Shown piece after piece: positions 39,583 to 50,476 of a stretch of DNA of 64,000 nt. The stretch lies in the NCBI GenBank assembly GCA_002786025.1, contig NHNW01000009.1:130376-194375 (forward strand), in the 5' to 3' direction. The notes beneath the pieces were generated by a model, which was not told where the DNA came from, did not search any database, and worked only from the letters and a program-made list of their open reading frames with translations. The translations under genes were made by a program, and so were the position numbers. This DNA comes from Zasmidium citrigriseum. Taxonomy: Eukaryota; Ascomycota; Dothideomycetes; Mycosphaerellales; Mycosphaerellaceae. Position 1 is the first letter of the stretch. Every line of letters begins with the position of its first letter.

Positions 39583-42138
39583 GAATACGGACAGCAGCAC
39601 GAAAGCATGAATGATTCGCCTCACCAAGACGATAGTTATCAGAATGGCGCTGGTGGACAGCAAGGCGGTATGGGCGACCCCTACGGCCAGAACGACGGCT
39701 CTTCAAACGACGTTGGTGGACAGCATAGTGGTGGACAAATGCATAACGAAGCATACCCGGATGATGGACAGGGAGCTGGCGGAATGCAGGATGGTGGTTC
39801 CATGGACGACGGCTCCGGAATGGGCACTGGCAATAACGACAACGGCGATGGCTATGGTGCCGAAGATCCCTACGGCGCAGACGGAGGCACTGGATCTGGC
39901 GATGGAAACTACCCTGACGATGGTAGCAGTATTTACAACCAGGATGACTCCGGGGCTGATGCTAATCCGGCTGACGATGAATCTGGATCAGGCCCATACG
40001 CCAGTAAAGGCAATCCCGCAGCCGGGTCATGGCGACGGTGGAACCAAAGGGGAAACAAGAAGAAGCCGAAGCAATGCCAACTAGGTCAAAAGTGGATCAA
40101 AGGCGGGTGTAAGAACGATCCCGACTACAAGTCAAAAGGGGCCTGTAACCCCGACGAAGCCTGGAATAGAGTCACTCAAGCGTGTCAGAAGATCTCCGCC
40201 ATCCAACCCGATCCTGAGCGATGTGTCAAAGGCCAGTATTGGAGTCCAGGAGAACGCAAGTGTCACCTCCTCCCTGGCTACAAGAACAATCCGCCTTGCC
40301 CACCGGGTACCGAGTGGGTTCTCGAGCAGAGGAAGTGTCTACCTGCTCAGCAAACCAAGGTCGATGAGTTCAAGCCGGATGCTGAGTGCGTGAGAGGTCA
40401 GTTCCTCGATGAGAAAACGCACCGGTGTCAGATGATTCCTGAGTATAAGAAGAATAAGCCGTGTGAGAATGGTGGAAAGTGGAATGTCAACATCAAGGGG
40501 TGCGATTCTCCTGCCCAAGGTGGCAACAATATGGGCTATGGTCAGCAAAGTGGAGGCTATGAACAACAGGGTGGGCAGCACGGTGGAGGATATGGTCCTC
40601 AGGGAGTTGGGAATGGCGGAGGACATGGTCAACAGGGAGGAGCTATGAATGAACCGCCTCAGCACAGCGGCCCGATGAACGACAACATCGACGAAGGCTA
40701 CGAGAGTGGAGGCGACGACCAATATGGAAATGGTCCAGACAACGGATACAACAAGAACAACTACCAGAACGATGGCTCTCCAGGTGGCGATGAAGGCTAT
40801 GGCTCTGGCGATCCGTATGGCAACGGCTGGGCTGGTCAAGACGGATATGGAGATCCGAGTGGCGACGAAGGTTATCGGAGACGACACATCGAGACTCAGG
40901 AAACAGACGATGCTGTTTTTCGATCGAACCCGGAGAGGCGACATACGGCTACTGTCACGACTTTGGTGACTTTGACGAGGAGAGCTGCTTCGTCGGACGC
41001 TCGTGGAGCACCAAGCAGCACAAATGTTTGGGTTGAAGTACACTCATCGAGGGCAGATGATCACCGGCGACAAGATGACCCTGCTTTCAAACGCCGTGAC
41101 GAGCCAGAGGCTCCTATCAACCCCAACACCAACCGACCATACAACTGCGACCCCGCCGTCGTCTCCTTCGATCCAACGGAAAAATTCTACTGCTCTCAGC
41201 ATCCAGAGTTGAGGCCAGACTACCTCGACGAAGATGATTACGATCCCGGGCTTGGCGTAGTTGACGTCAATAGCCAGCCTAGCTCGGCGCAGAAAGATGT
41301 TGGGAGTACGAGTTCTGAGAGTGCATCGTCTCAAGAGACAAGTTCCGAGACTCTTAGTCCTACCTCCACTAAAGCTACATCCACAAGTGACACTGCAGAG
41401 CCGACTACGACAGATTCTGACGACATTCATGGCAATGTAGGGGATGATATTAGCGAAGTTGTCAAGAGCGTTGTTTCTCAGGTCGCATCGTGGGTTGAAT
41501 CGGAATACATCACAGCGACGGAAGAAGCAAAGGCCCGCTCAACGACGCCTTCAAGCACGGAGGCTGAGACCGTCACCATCACTTCTTCCGCTGAGGATCA
41601 CCTGCTCTCCACCGCCGTCGAAAGCGTCAGCAGCAGCATCATGTCTGAGATGTCATCCATCGCGAGCTATTCCATGTCGGTAGCAGGGGAAGATGCGAAG
41701 AGTGACTTAGCTACCATGTCGATTGAAGATACTACCCCTATTCGCCGTGACGAGCCGGACGACGACCAGGATGGCAGCGGCGGCTTGGGCCACTTGATGC
41801 ACGAGGCCGTCGAGGACGTGACATCTTTGGCCAAGTCAGTCTACGCGACAGTGACCGACGGGGGGAAGACAATCTATACTTCGGCCTTAGGTGTTGTGGA
41901 TGGGCAGGACGAGACCGTCACGATCACGTCCTCTGTTGTTGCGGCCACACTCAGCACCAGTACAGCTCCAGCCACTCGCCGCGACGCTCCAGACCTTGAC
42001 CAGGACGATCAAGTTGATTCTGCGAAGTCGATGGCCGAAGCTATTGCCGCGGAAGCGACAGAACCGGCAACACCACTGACTGCTTATCTTCTACAAGGAG
42101 TGGGTGCCGCAATGAACGGGCTCCACCTTGGAGGATAG
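39583..42138 (+). CDS. Secreted cysteine-module protein, 3' part (in phase with 37663-39582)
   Basis: The in-phase continuation has 851 codons after the TAG; the first ATG is at 39607. It has no signal peptide of its own and no promoter-sized gap, so it is unlikely to be an independent gene. Low-complexity Gly/Gln/Asn/Asp sequence continues without change in composition. It then gives three tandem four-cysteine modules (40075-40503), a second Gly/Gln/Tyr-rich stretch, and a Ser/Thr/Glu-rich C-terminal third. That third contains RRDEP/RRDAP dibasic sites (41092, 41743, 41977) and two copies of ETVTITSS (about 41566 and 41911). The end has no obvious GPI-attachment signal: the final segment LLQGVGAAMNGLHLGG is only mildly hydrophobic. 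Function is unknown. Confidence 0.75.
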   Translation, partial: EYGQQHESMNDSPHQDDSYQNGAGGQQGGMGDPYGQNDGSSNDVGGQHSGGQMHNEAYPDDGQGAGGMQDGGSMDDGSGMGTGNNDNGDGYGAEDPYGADGGTGSGDGNYPDDGSSIYNQDDSGADANPADDESGSGPYASKGNPAAGSWRRWNQRGNKKKPKQCQLGQKWIKGGCKNDPDYKSKGACNPDEAWNRVTQACQKISAIQPDPERCVKGQYWSPGERKCHLLPGYKNNPPCPPGTEWVLEQRKCLPAQQTKVDEFKPDAECVRGQFLDEKTHRCQMIPEYKKNKPCENGGKWNVNIKGCDSPAQGGNNMGYGQQSGGYEQQGGQHGGGYGPQGVGNGGGHGQQGGAMNEPPQHSGPMNDNIDEGYESGGDDQYGNGPDNGYNKNNYQNDGSPGGDEGYGSGDPYGNGWAGQDGYGDPSGDEGYRRRHIETQETDDAVFRSNPERRHTATVTTLVTLTRRAASSDARGAPSSTNVWVEVHSSRADDHRRQDDPAFKRRDEPEAPINPNTNRPYNCDPAVVSFDPTEKFYCSQHPELRPDYLDEDDYDPGLGVVDVNSQPSSAQKDVGSTSSESASSQETSSETLSPTSTKATSTSDTAEPTTTDSDDIHGNVGDDISEVVKSVVSQVASWVESEYITATEEAKARSTTPSSTEAETVTITSSAEDHLLSTAVESVSSSIMSEMSSIASYSMSVAGEDAKSDLATMSIEDTTPIRRDEPDDDQDGSGGLGHLMHEAVEDVTSLAKSVYATVTDGGKTIYTSALGVVDGQDETVTITSSVVAATLSTSTAPATRRDAPDLDQDDQVDSAKSMAEAIAAEATEPATPLTAYLLQGVGAAMNGLHLGG
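40075..40503 (+). repeat. Three tandem four-cysteine modules of the secreted protein
   Basis: Units lie at 40075-40185, 40222-40338 and 40387-40503. Each reads C-x2-G-Q-x(7-9)-C-x3-P-x-Y-K-x4-C-x5-W-x6-C. The last two loops are exactly 11 and 12 residues in all three. Units are joined by linkers of 12-16 residues rich in Asp, Pro, Glu and Lys. The frame C-x(10-16)-C-x(11-13)-C-x12-C is shared with modules A and B upstream of the TAG. Confidence 0.85.
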
Positions 42139-42420
42139 TGGCGATCTGAACATGGATCATCAAATATCTGTTCTCTGATCAGCACTCGTGCGAAAAGGGT
42201 GGAAAATTTTGACATGATTATCGATTTCTTACAGCACGGTGCTCGGCAGCTTGTTCATTACCATGGCCCAACATCCCGCCCAGCGGACCAATTTCTCTCT
42301 TGTGAACAAATATCAGGCGGACTAATGCCGGAGGAGCTTTGCGTACTCGCAGAACAATATTGATGAATCCATAATTGGTAATATTAGTTCCTAATGCTCA
42401 GTCTTTCATACCAATCGCTT

Positions 42421-42666
42421 TCAAGCGCCTCCCTCACGCTTCGCATACTCATCCTCCATCCTTTCTTCGAAGAGCTTCTCTGCTGCCGCCTCCGCGGAAC
42501 CAGGCTCGCTGCTTGAGATGCTGCCACTTGGGGTCTTGCCGATGGTTTCGTTCGATGCCGTGTCTTTAGGAGCGATATTGCTTCCTCCTTCGCCACCGAT
42601 TGCTGTTTCTGAGTTTGAAGGAGCCTCGCGGGCTGGTCCAGTCGATGGGTGGTTCATGGCCGACAT
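42421..42666 (-). CDS. Small conserved-looking protein ending in a charged helix
   Basis: The frame encodes 81 residues from the ATG at 42666; an upstream in-frame ATG at 42753 would add 29 residues that read like a translated leader. The first about 55 residues are Ser/Thr/Gly/Asn-rich and probably disordered. The C-terminus, AEAAAEKLFEERMEDEYAKREGGA, is a predicted amphipathic, strongly charged helix, split here only as residues 58-81. I have the impression of similar C-termini in other small fungal proteins but cannot name the family. Divergent from the gene at 42976, with 309 bp between starts. Confidence 0.6.
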   Translation of the reverse strand: MSAMNHPSTGPAREAPSNSETAIGGEGGSNIAPKDTASNETIGKTPSGSISSSEPGSAEAAAEKLFEERMEDEYAKREGGA

Positions 42667-42975
42667 TGCCGAGTTGGATTTCTTTGTGATGTTGTCTGAG
42701 TGTGATATCGAGATGCTTCGAGATGTTGTGTTAAAAACGAAGGAGACAAGCATTGCATGACGTCTGTTTTAGCGGCTAAATGTGTCCACGTGCATGTGAT
42801 TTTCGCCCCACTTTTCCAGCGCCGGCCCGCATGCCGACCATCCTTTCTTTAGATTTCAAGGTCGCCCGCCATTGAAGCAGGCCTCACTACATCCCTACCT
42901 GACCACGCCCTCGCCGCTGCCATTGCCATTGCCATACGACCACACACACACTCATGATCACAGGGACTCACTAAC
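42667..42975. promoter_or_regulatory. Divergent promoter between small protein and unknown conserved gene
   Basis: These 309 bp are shared by two divergent starts. A CACGTGCATGTG stretch lies near 42788-42800 and contains an E-box-like CACGTG. No frame is convincing. Confidence 0.4.
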
Positions 42976-45412
42976 ATGGCAAAGAAGAAAGGCGCAAAAG
43001 AGCCGGCGCAACCGGACCCTTCACTCGGAGGCTCGAGTCTCATAATCTGCAGGAATAAGTACGTAGGTCGCCCTTCCAGAGCGCATTGATAGTGTTTCTG
43101 GCGTCGCATGCACTTCACGACCACGGCGACTGACTTTGCTCAGGCATTGGCGTTACATCTCGAGCTTCCACGGACCATGGCTCCAACTCCCGCCCGAGAT
43201 CCTCGACTCGCTCGCCCACCAGAACTACACGATGCCTGCCCCGCGCCTGGTTGACCCCGCCGTATTTTACGATGTCGTCAAGATTAGGAAAGCCGTGGAC
43301 GAGGCTGCGCAGGACTCGGTGCGAGCTTCGACTGGGATCAGCAATACTGCTATGAGCGGTCGCATGGACTACTTTGGTGCGGGCGGAGGACCGGGGAGTC
43401 AGTTGAGTAAAGAGCGGATATTCAAGATTCGGCAGAAGGCGGTGAAGTTGCTGAGCAAGGCGTTCACTCTGGACGAAGTTGCGGCGAGTGTTGCAACTAT
43501 GCAAGCTACGAGTACGGTTGAGGATGTTGCACAGCATGTTCTTAAGAGGGAGCCGAACAGCACCGGTTCGTTCAAAGATGGCCGAGACGGAAGCATGTGA
43601 CAAGACTGACAATCCACTTCAGACGCCAAATACGTCCACTTTTTCCACGAGAAAATACCGTCCCGGGCAATGGAACAGTACACACCTCTGGAACCTCTGA
43701 ACGAGATCATCACGGCACTCCCGACCGAACATCAGGCGGCACCACTACGAACGCGAGCTCTTGTCCAAATATTCAAACACCAGTGGGAAGGCGCAGCAAT
43801 TGATCTCACATTAGCGCTGCGCATCGTGGAAGACTTGAAGCGGCAGCACAAGCCAAATCAGCAGCAGCTGGAGTTGGCGAGTAAGATGCGCGAAGAGCAA
43901 GAGGCGTGGCAAAAAGGACACAAGGACTGGAGATCTGTGCCTCATCTTAAGGAAGAGGATCAGCCTAAGAGCTTGGAAATGCAGCTCTTGTTCAATCGTG
44001 CGGGTGTATACCTGACGATGGCCTGCCAGAGCGTACACACTGCACTAGACGGGTTGAAGGAATATCAAGCAGCGCATGAGAAAGGGGAGACCAACGGCGT
44101 GGATGCGAAAGCACAGGCTGTCAGACTCGAGGCGAGGAAGAAGGTCAAGGGCTACGCAAAACGAGCTCTGAAGGACTACACTGCATTCATTTCCCACTTC
44201 GACTACACCCCTGGACTCCCATTTGCGATTACCAATGAGATCATGCGTCGTGTCTATGATCTTGCTAACGGCAACAAGACCCAGACGCCTCTCCCGAAGA
44301 ATCGCGCGATAGAATCGAACGGCGAGAACAGGAAACGGGTGGTCGAGCTGGACGGAGATGGTGAGGAGATCGCCAACAGCAGTGGAGACGAGAAGGGAGC
44401 GAGCAACTCAGCTTCGGCTCTTCAAAAATATCAGAAGACCAAATCTGAGCCGTTCGAGCGAGGTGAAGACGGCTGGCCTCGTTTTCCTTCGCCCAAGATC
44501 CATCCAGCGAGCGCCTTGTTCGCGGAGAAGCCACCGTCGGACCTCCCCGTCTTTCCCAGCCCGGAGACTGAAGAGGCGATGCGGAATAACGAGACGATTC
44601 ACGAAGCCTTTGGAAGTCGGGAAGCTGTGACATACCATCCTCTGCTAACAGATGCGCTCCACTCCCTGCTTCTGGCGCACGCTCTGTTGCAGACATCACC
44701 GACTGAACTTCTCCGACACGCGCACAACGCAGCCCGTCTAGCCCGAATTGCAGACGGATATCCGATCTTCCAGGCCGCGAGAAGTCCGGCTCGCGCAGAC
44801 TGGATAGAAGTCCTGCGGCGCGCCAACAACTGGCTCGGCCTGTCCGTTCCATGGCAGAAGCTTTGCGCACCTGCGCCTCTCCCGGACGCTGCAGGAGGAT
44901 GGGCGAAAGACTCCGGCAGCGGTGCTTTGACAAAGCGCAAGGAGCGAAAGGAAGAGACCCCAGAGCAGAAGCGGGAGCGAATTAAGCAGGAGTCTATTAT
45001 CGACGCTCTCTCCGATGATAGAGTCGTCGACGAAGACTCCTTCCAGAAGGCGGTGCGTGCACGCGAACGCCGCGCCATGGAAGACGAGCAAGGCATCTCC
45101 GGGCCGCTGAAAGACAAGGACAGCAACGCCAACTCGGATTCGGCAGCCTCCAGCAGCAATGGAGAAGCGGCTCCACCACCACCTAAGCGATGGGCCCAGG
45201 ATGAGAATGGCAAGGAGTACCCCATCTCAACAGACCGTGCAGAGGCGATTGCTCGCTGGATCAAGGAGAGTCCTCTATCCTTGGGCGGCAAGAAGAAGAA
45301 GCGGCCGGCTGGGAAGAGAAAGCCTGCTGCCGCTGCTAATGGCGTGCATGAGATGACTGAGTCCACTGCCAGCTTGAATGTTGCTGGAGAGGATGAAGAC
45401 GGTCCGGATTAG
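42976..45412 (+). CDS. Conserved fungal protein of unknown function
   Basis: Three exons, 42976-43058, 43144-43565 and 43623-45412, give 764 residues. Intron 1 has GTACGT and a CTGAC branch; intron 2 has a rarer GTTCGT donor but a good CTGAC branch and CAG acceptor. Splicing gives the continuous block IICRNKHWRYISSFHGPWL, then PPEILDSLAHQNY, and later DAKYVHFFHEKIPSRAMEQY. This looks like a tightly constrained domain of about 200 residues. The middle (about 240-340) is helical and might be TPR-like. The rest is rich in Lys, Glu, Ser and Ala. The C-terminus carries a basic LGGKKKKRPAGKRKP stretch, a likely nuclear signal. I recognise no enzyme motif and cannot assign a role. Confidence 0.85.
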
Positions 45413-45632
45413 ATAGAACGCCGTAGTCGGCTGCTTGTACAGTGAGCGGGAGAAATGCTCGACTGTAAGCGTATGAAAATCCGATCCTACTCCAGAAGTG
45501 GCCAGTCCATTGAATCTCTGTTCTTTGGGTATCATGCGTCAATTAACCATCTCACCGCGCCCCATAACGCCTCGTGTTGCACACCCCTCATACCATTCAA
45601 TCCGCGCTTGGACAAGTCGTGAACCAAGTCCA

Positions 45633-45926
45633 TCACTGCGCCTGCCCAACCCCCATCCGTTCATTCTGCGCCCTCAATTCCTTGATCGCATTCTGCCATC
45701 ACACATCAGCACCCACAACTGTCCCTCCCTCACTCCAGAGAGTTAGACTTACAGCCAACGCCTCAGGATTCACTCCATTCTCAATCAGCGACACGCAATA
45801 CGAGAGCGATTGGCGGTCCAGGTGCGTGTTCAGTAGCGAGGAGATGGAGTGTAGAATGTCGATTGTTTCGCGGGCCGCGCGGCGTTTGTCTTCGCCCGTG
45901 GGTTGTTGGGGGTTGGCGGATGGCAT
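45633..45926 (-). CDS. mzt1: Mitotic-spindle organizing protein 1 (MZT1/MOZART1)
   Basis: Two exons, 45753-45926 and 45633-45692, joined over a 60-bp phase-0 intron (GTAAGT...GGCAG), give 77 residues, the normal length. The sequence fits the MOZART1 family throughout: ARETIDILHSISSLLNTHLD, then SYCVSLIENGVNPEALA, and NAIKELRAQNER from exon 2. Mzt1 binds the N-termini of gamma-tubulin complex proteins and activates microtubule nucleation at spindle poles. Without splicing the frame ends in an unrelated tail, so the intron is required. The start is close to the TRAPPC11-like gene, which reads away from it across 243 bp. Confidence 0.95.
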
Positions 45927-46169
45927 CTTGATTGAGCGATGGTTTGTGATTGTAGGTGTTTTCGAGATGTGAAGTCGGGTTGTTTTGGGAGGTGAAGTCG
46001 CGATTCAGCCACAATCCCACAAGTTTCTTTGATCGAGTCAGCCACGTCTTGTGAACCTCATCTTGCGGACTTGACTCCTTTGAACCACATGTGATGTCCG
46101 AGACATCTCAGATCAAAGAAGAAATGACGCGATAGCATATCTGAATCATCCCTCGGAATCCCATCGGCC

Positions 46170-49100
46170 ATGGAGGCCTACCCGCCGCAATACACGGAGC
46201 ACAACCTCCCTCTGGTCCTCCTTTCTGGATTCGGGGAAGGAGGGACGCCTGCGGGATGGGATCAACCAGCCCGCCAGGAATATGGAGCGCGGATCATCAC
46301 CGAGTCTCCAGTCTGTGAGAATGAGAGGCTTCTAGGGGAATTTCTGGCCCTTGATGGCTCTGAGCGGGCTTGGAATGCGGCGAGTCTGCCTGGACCGAGT
46401 GGAGCGATTCGGTGGAAGATGAAGACTATTGGGAGGGTAGGTGAAGTCTTCATTGTAGTTCAGAGAACGGAATTGCTGATTCTTGGGTGGTCTGCTAGTC
46501 GTATACACTCCCTGCCAGGAAAGCCGCCCCTTTGCCACAATCCGCAACAGAGGGTGGAGGGAGTCCGCCACCTCGAAATACCGAATTGCATTCGCCATTG
46601 TCGCCGCTGTCACCTGGATCGCCGGTCTTTCCCGATGGAGTCATGACGCCGCTGTGGTTCTCGAAACACCAAGCTCAAGTTCCGGCGATCTTTCTGGCCT
46701 TCTTCGATCTCAATGCTGGAGAGGGAGATTTCCAAGATGAACAGATCAAAAACGATATCAATGCGATTCGGAATGCTCTCTCGAGATCAGGATTCAAGAC
46801 GAAGTTTGCTGCCGTGCTGATTTCTGATTCTAGTATTCTGCATGCGCCCGAGCTGGAAGATCGACTGGCGAGTATACGACGGGCGACGACGTTGGACCCT
46901 AAGACGGGACTGTTCTTCGTTCCGCCGATGTCTTCGCAGGCGGAGATTGCGACTTATGTGCAGACTCTCATGGGCGCATTGCAGCCGTTGTGCGTTGAGT
47001 ACTACCGCGATTTGACGAAACATGCCAGGAGGAAGAAGGCTCGCGGAGGACCGCCGCCGCAAGTCAACTCCCCTGTGGGAGGCGCTTCGCAGAGCACATC
47101 TACCTCAGGCTGGAATGTGAGGTACGAAGTCAAACAGGGAATCTTTGCCGAATTTCGACAGGAAATGGACGTCGCTGAGAGACATTATTCCGCAGCGATC
47201 GAGGAGCTGTTCTCTTCCGAAGGTGGCGTGCTGGAAACGACACATAACTGGAGTCCGAGGTTCAACGAAGCACGACTATTATGCGATTCTATGGCGATAC
47301 GGGTTTTACGATGCCAGCTCTGGAATGGGCAGACGACTGGAGCTGCGCAGAGCTGGATGAACTACAAGCTACGGATGAAGGATCTGGTGGATCGACGAGG
47401 GAAGGGCGCCGAAACCTGCAGCTGGGATGCATTTGAAGCTCGCTTTGCTCAGATCATGAGTGAACTGATACTAAGAGCTGATGTACCAGCTTTGAGGGGA
47501 GCTGATGCAGACGAGCCTGGAGTGCAGCAGGTATATTCGATGCCTGAAAGGCCTGTGGATCGACTACCACCCTTCAACTTCCTGCACCATTCTGGATACT
47601 GGTTGCGACTACTTGCCAGGGGTATACGAGCCCGGTGGGAGAGGGCGCTGGCTATTCCTGAGGAAGATCGAATCCCGCCTGGTCAGTCGCCCGCATCGAT
47701 GGTCGCTAGTCGATCAAAGAACTACGATTCGTACCTTGCACCGGATCCACATGAAGAGATGCCTCTGTCCGGGGAGCTGACGTATGATCATGCTGCTGAG
47801 CTGGAGAAAGCCTGTCAGCAGGCTGCCGAAGAATTCGAAGCTCGAAGACAAATGCGAATGAGTGAACAAATACGACTTGATCTGGCGGAAGATTTGGTGC
47901 GAGTTGGAAAGCACTCCGAGGCCTTGGCCGTTCTTATCCGACTTTGGGAAGAATCAACGTGGCGGGAGGATGACTGGCTTGTACCCTTTGGACGACTTTT
48001 ACGACTGCTATCTGAGTGCGCGACGAAAGAGCAGTCTTTGGAGAACGCAATGCTCATTCCGGCACTGACTTGGGAGCTACTCAGTATCGCGCCTGAAGAT
48101 ATGCCCGAAACTACTCTGGATCTCGCACAGTGTCTCGATGCTTGGGATATCGACGAGGAGATTGAACTGGACATCACGGATAAGAACAGGCTCAGTCCTA
48201 TATCCATATCGTTTGCCTGGAAGCCACTCGAAAGCCACGTTGGGGAGGCGATGGAATGCCAATTGATTCTGGAATATGGGACCAGTACATCATCGAAGCC
48301 TTTACTTGTATCCAGACTGGATCTCAAGATTGGCGAGAAGATTTTGACCATAAGACACGAGTCTGGCAGCAACAATTCAGGACTTTTGGAAGCGCCTCAA
48401 CCGAAAGAGCTTGAGGATGGATCGATGGAGACGACGGCAAATCTTAAATTTCAGCCGGCTCAGAGGAAGATTATGAATCTCTCGCTTTACCTGCGAGAAG
48501 CCCAGGTCTTCTCGATCACCGGCGCACGGCTGTTCATTGAGGCATCAAAGTTCAAATTGACACATCAATTCGAGGAAGACGCCATTATAGCCAGTCCGCG
48601 CTGGTACGTGGAGAAAGATGGCAAAGTCGAGAGCGTTCTAATGGCACATATGGACGCTAAATCCATTAATGTGCAACCGAAACCACCGAAGATGCAAGTA
48701 CATATTCAGGGCTTGCGGAAGCAATACTTTACAGACGAACATATTCGGCTCTCTGTGGAGCTGGTCAATGAAGAAACAGAGGCTGTTCATGCCACAATCG
48801 CCCCCAAAGTCATCGGCCAGGCTGGAGAGACGACGGCCTTCAAGTGGGCGGATGCTGAGGACGAGGAGCCTGTTCGAACATTCACGGAGATGCCGGCCGA
48901 TGCCACACAGACGGCAGACTTGACTATCGAAGGACCTCCTGAAGCCGCGAGCTTCACACTCACGCTTGACCTACGGTATACCCTCATCTCCGACCCCAGC
49001 ACCCCTCTCGCGAAGACGGTGACCGTGGAACTCCCCTTCATCATGCCCTTCGACGCCAAATTCACCTTCGCCCCACGACTACACCCCGACCCCTGGCCCT

Positions 49101-49822
49101 CCTACTTCAGCAACACCGAAAATCAATCCGGCATCCCACAAACGTGGAAACTCGGCGCTCAAATCCACAGTCTCGTCCCCGAAGCCCTCACAATCGACTC
49201 CACCTCCCTCATGATCAACGGCGTGCAAGGCGACGCAACCTGCGAGCTGCACACCACAGCTCCTCACACCCAAAACGAACCCCTCCCACCCAACGAGAGC
49301 ATTGCAGCAACATTCCCCCTAACAACAACAAAACACACCCTCGACGACCGCCGTCCCTCCGCCCTCGACCTCGCCCTGGCTGTAATCTGGTCCTCACCTC
49401 ACTCCCAACAGCAATCGAAAACGATAATCCCAATCCCCCTCCTCACAATCCCAACCTCCGAACCCCGTGTCCTCTGCACAGCCCAAACCACACCCTCCCA
49501 AATCACCCTGCAATATCACTTGGAGAATCCCTCAACACACTTCCTCACCTTCGCCCTCACAATGGAAGCCTCAGAACATTATGCTTTCTCGGGACCGAAG
49601 TATAGGACTTTGAGTTTGGCGCCGTTGTCGAGACATGTGGTGGACTACCACCTCTTACTTCATGAGGAGAATGGCGAGGGAAGTGAGTGGAGAAACGTGA
49701 ATCTGCAGGTCGTAGATTCATATTATCAGAAAAATCTCCGCGTGCATCCCGGCGGTGAAGGGATTAGGATCGATCCGGCGACGAGGGAGGTGCAGGTTTG
49801 GTGTGGGAATCCGGATACATAG
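46170..49822 (+). CDS. TRAPPC11: TRAPP complex subunit, TRAPPC11 (foie gras/gryzun) type
   Basis: Two exons, 46170-46436 and 46499-49822, joined over a 62-bp phase-0 intron (GTAGGT...GCTAG), give 1196 residues. The N-terminus (PPQYTEHNLPLVLLSGFG) and the Ser/Pro linker with LHSPLSPLSPGSPVFPDG match fungal TRAPPC11. The foie-gras region follows: HHSGYWLRLLARGIRARW, then EEDRIPPGQSPASMVA. The C-terminal third has beta-rich gryzun-like sequence. The protein is a subunit of the TRAPP tethering complex acting in ER-Golgi and autophagy traffic. Budding yeast lacks it, but filamentous fungi keep it. I separated it from Trs130/TRAPPC10 by those blocks, from memory rather than a search. Confidence 0.82.
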
Positions 49823-50476
49823 AAGACACATTGAAATAGAGACTTCTGATTTGAACAATTCTTTCTTCTTTTCTCATCTTCTGTACGTAATAAGTACGCG
49901 TTCTTCATCTGCATAATCGTCACAACCCGCTTGAAGCGCCTTGTCTCCTGTCCCAAGGAATTCCATATAAGCGCCGGCGCCGTTCTTCAGGCGCTCTCCC
50001 AGAGCATTCTTGCTTTCTTTCAGTCTTTCTTAGGTGATTTTAGTAAAACGACATTTGGGTATTGAACGACCAGAAAACCAAACCAAACCAGTGAAAGTCA
50101 ACGCCGTATCCCGCCCGTGTGATGAAAACTCCAGTGACCGTATCCTTCCCAGCCCAATTTTTGTGACGCGTGAAAACGATCGCATGTCCGCCTGTAACTC
50201 AAGGCGGAAATCCAGGCTGTAGTTGCTGGTGATGAGCAGAGTCGAGTGCAGGAAGCTGAGACAGTGCACGTAGAGTCGCCGTCGGCCTGGTCCAGAGGCG
50301 CACAGCTAGCCTGCGCGCGCGTAGGGATTTGACGTCTCCAGCGCTCGATGACTCGTGCTCGACATCCCGTTGTGTGTGATGAATCAGGCTCATCTCGCCG
50401 AAGCCACCGCGGCAAATCTCGCCAAGGCTTCTTCAAGCTCCTGCTGCCTTTTCTTGCCCCTTCGCGTCTTTCCTTT
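49823..50476. other. Convergent intergenic region, TRAPPC11-type gene / MED19
   Basis: These 654 bp lie between two stop codons. A perfect 10-bp palindrome GCGCCGGCGC is at 49971-49980, close to GGAATTCC (49957-49964). A 139-codon minus-strand frame (50098-50517) overlaps the MED19 3' exon region and is Arg/Ser/Cys-rich without any motif. I see no supportable gene. Confidence 0.35.

Noticed and set aside
37663..42138. Two independent genes at 37663-39582 and 39607-42138
   Set aside because: The second has no signal peptide, no promoter space (24 bp), the same phase and composition, and shares cysteine modules with the first, so one gene is the simpler reading.
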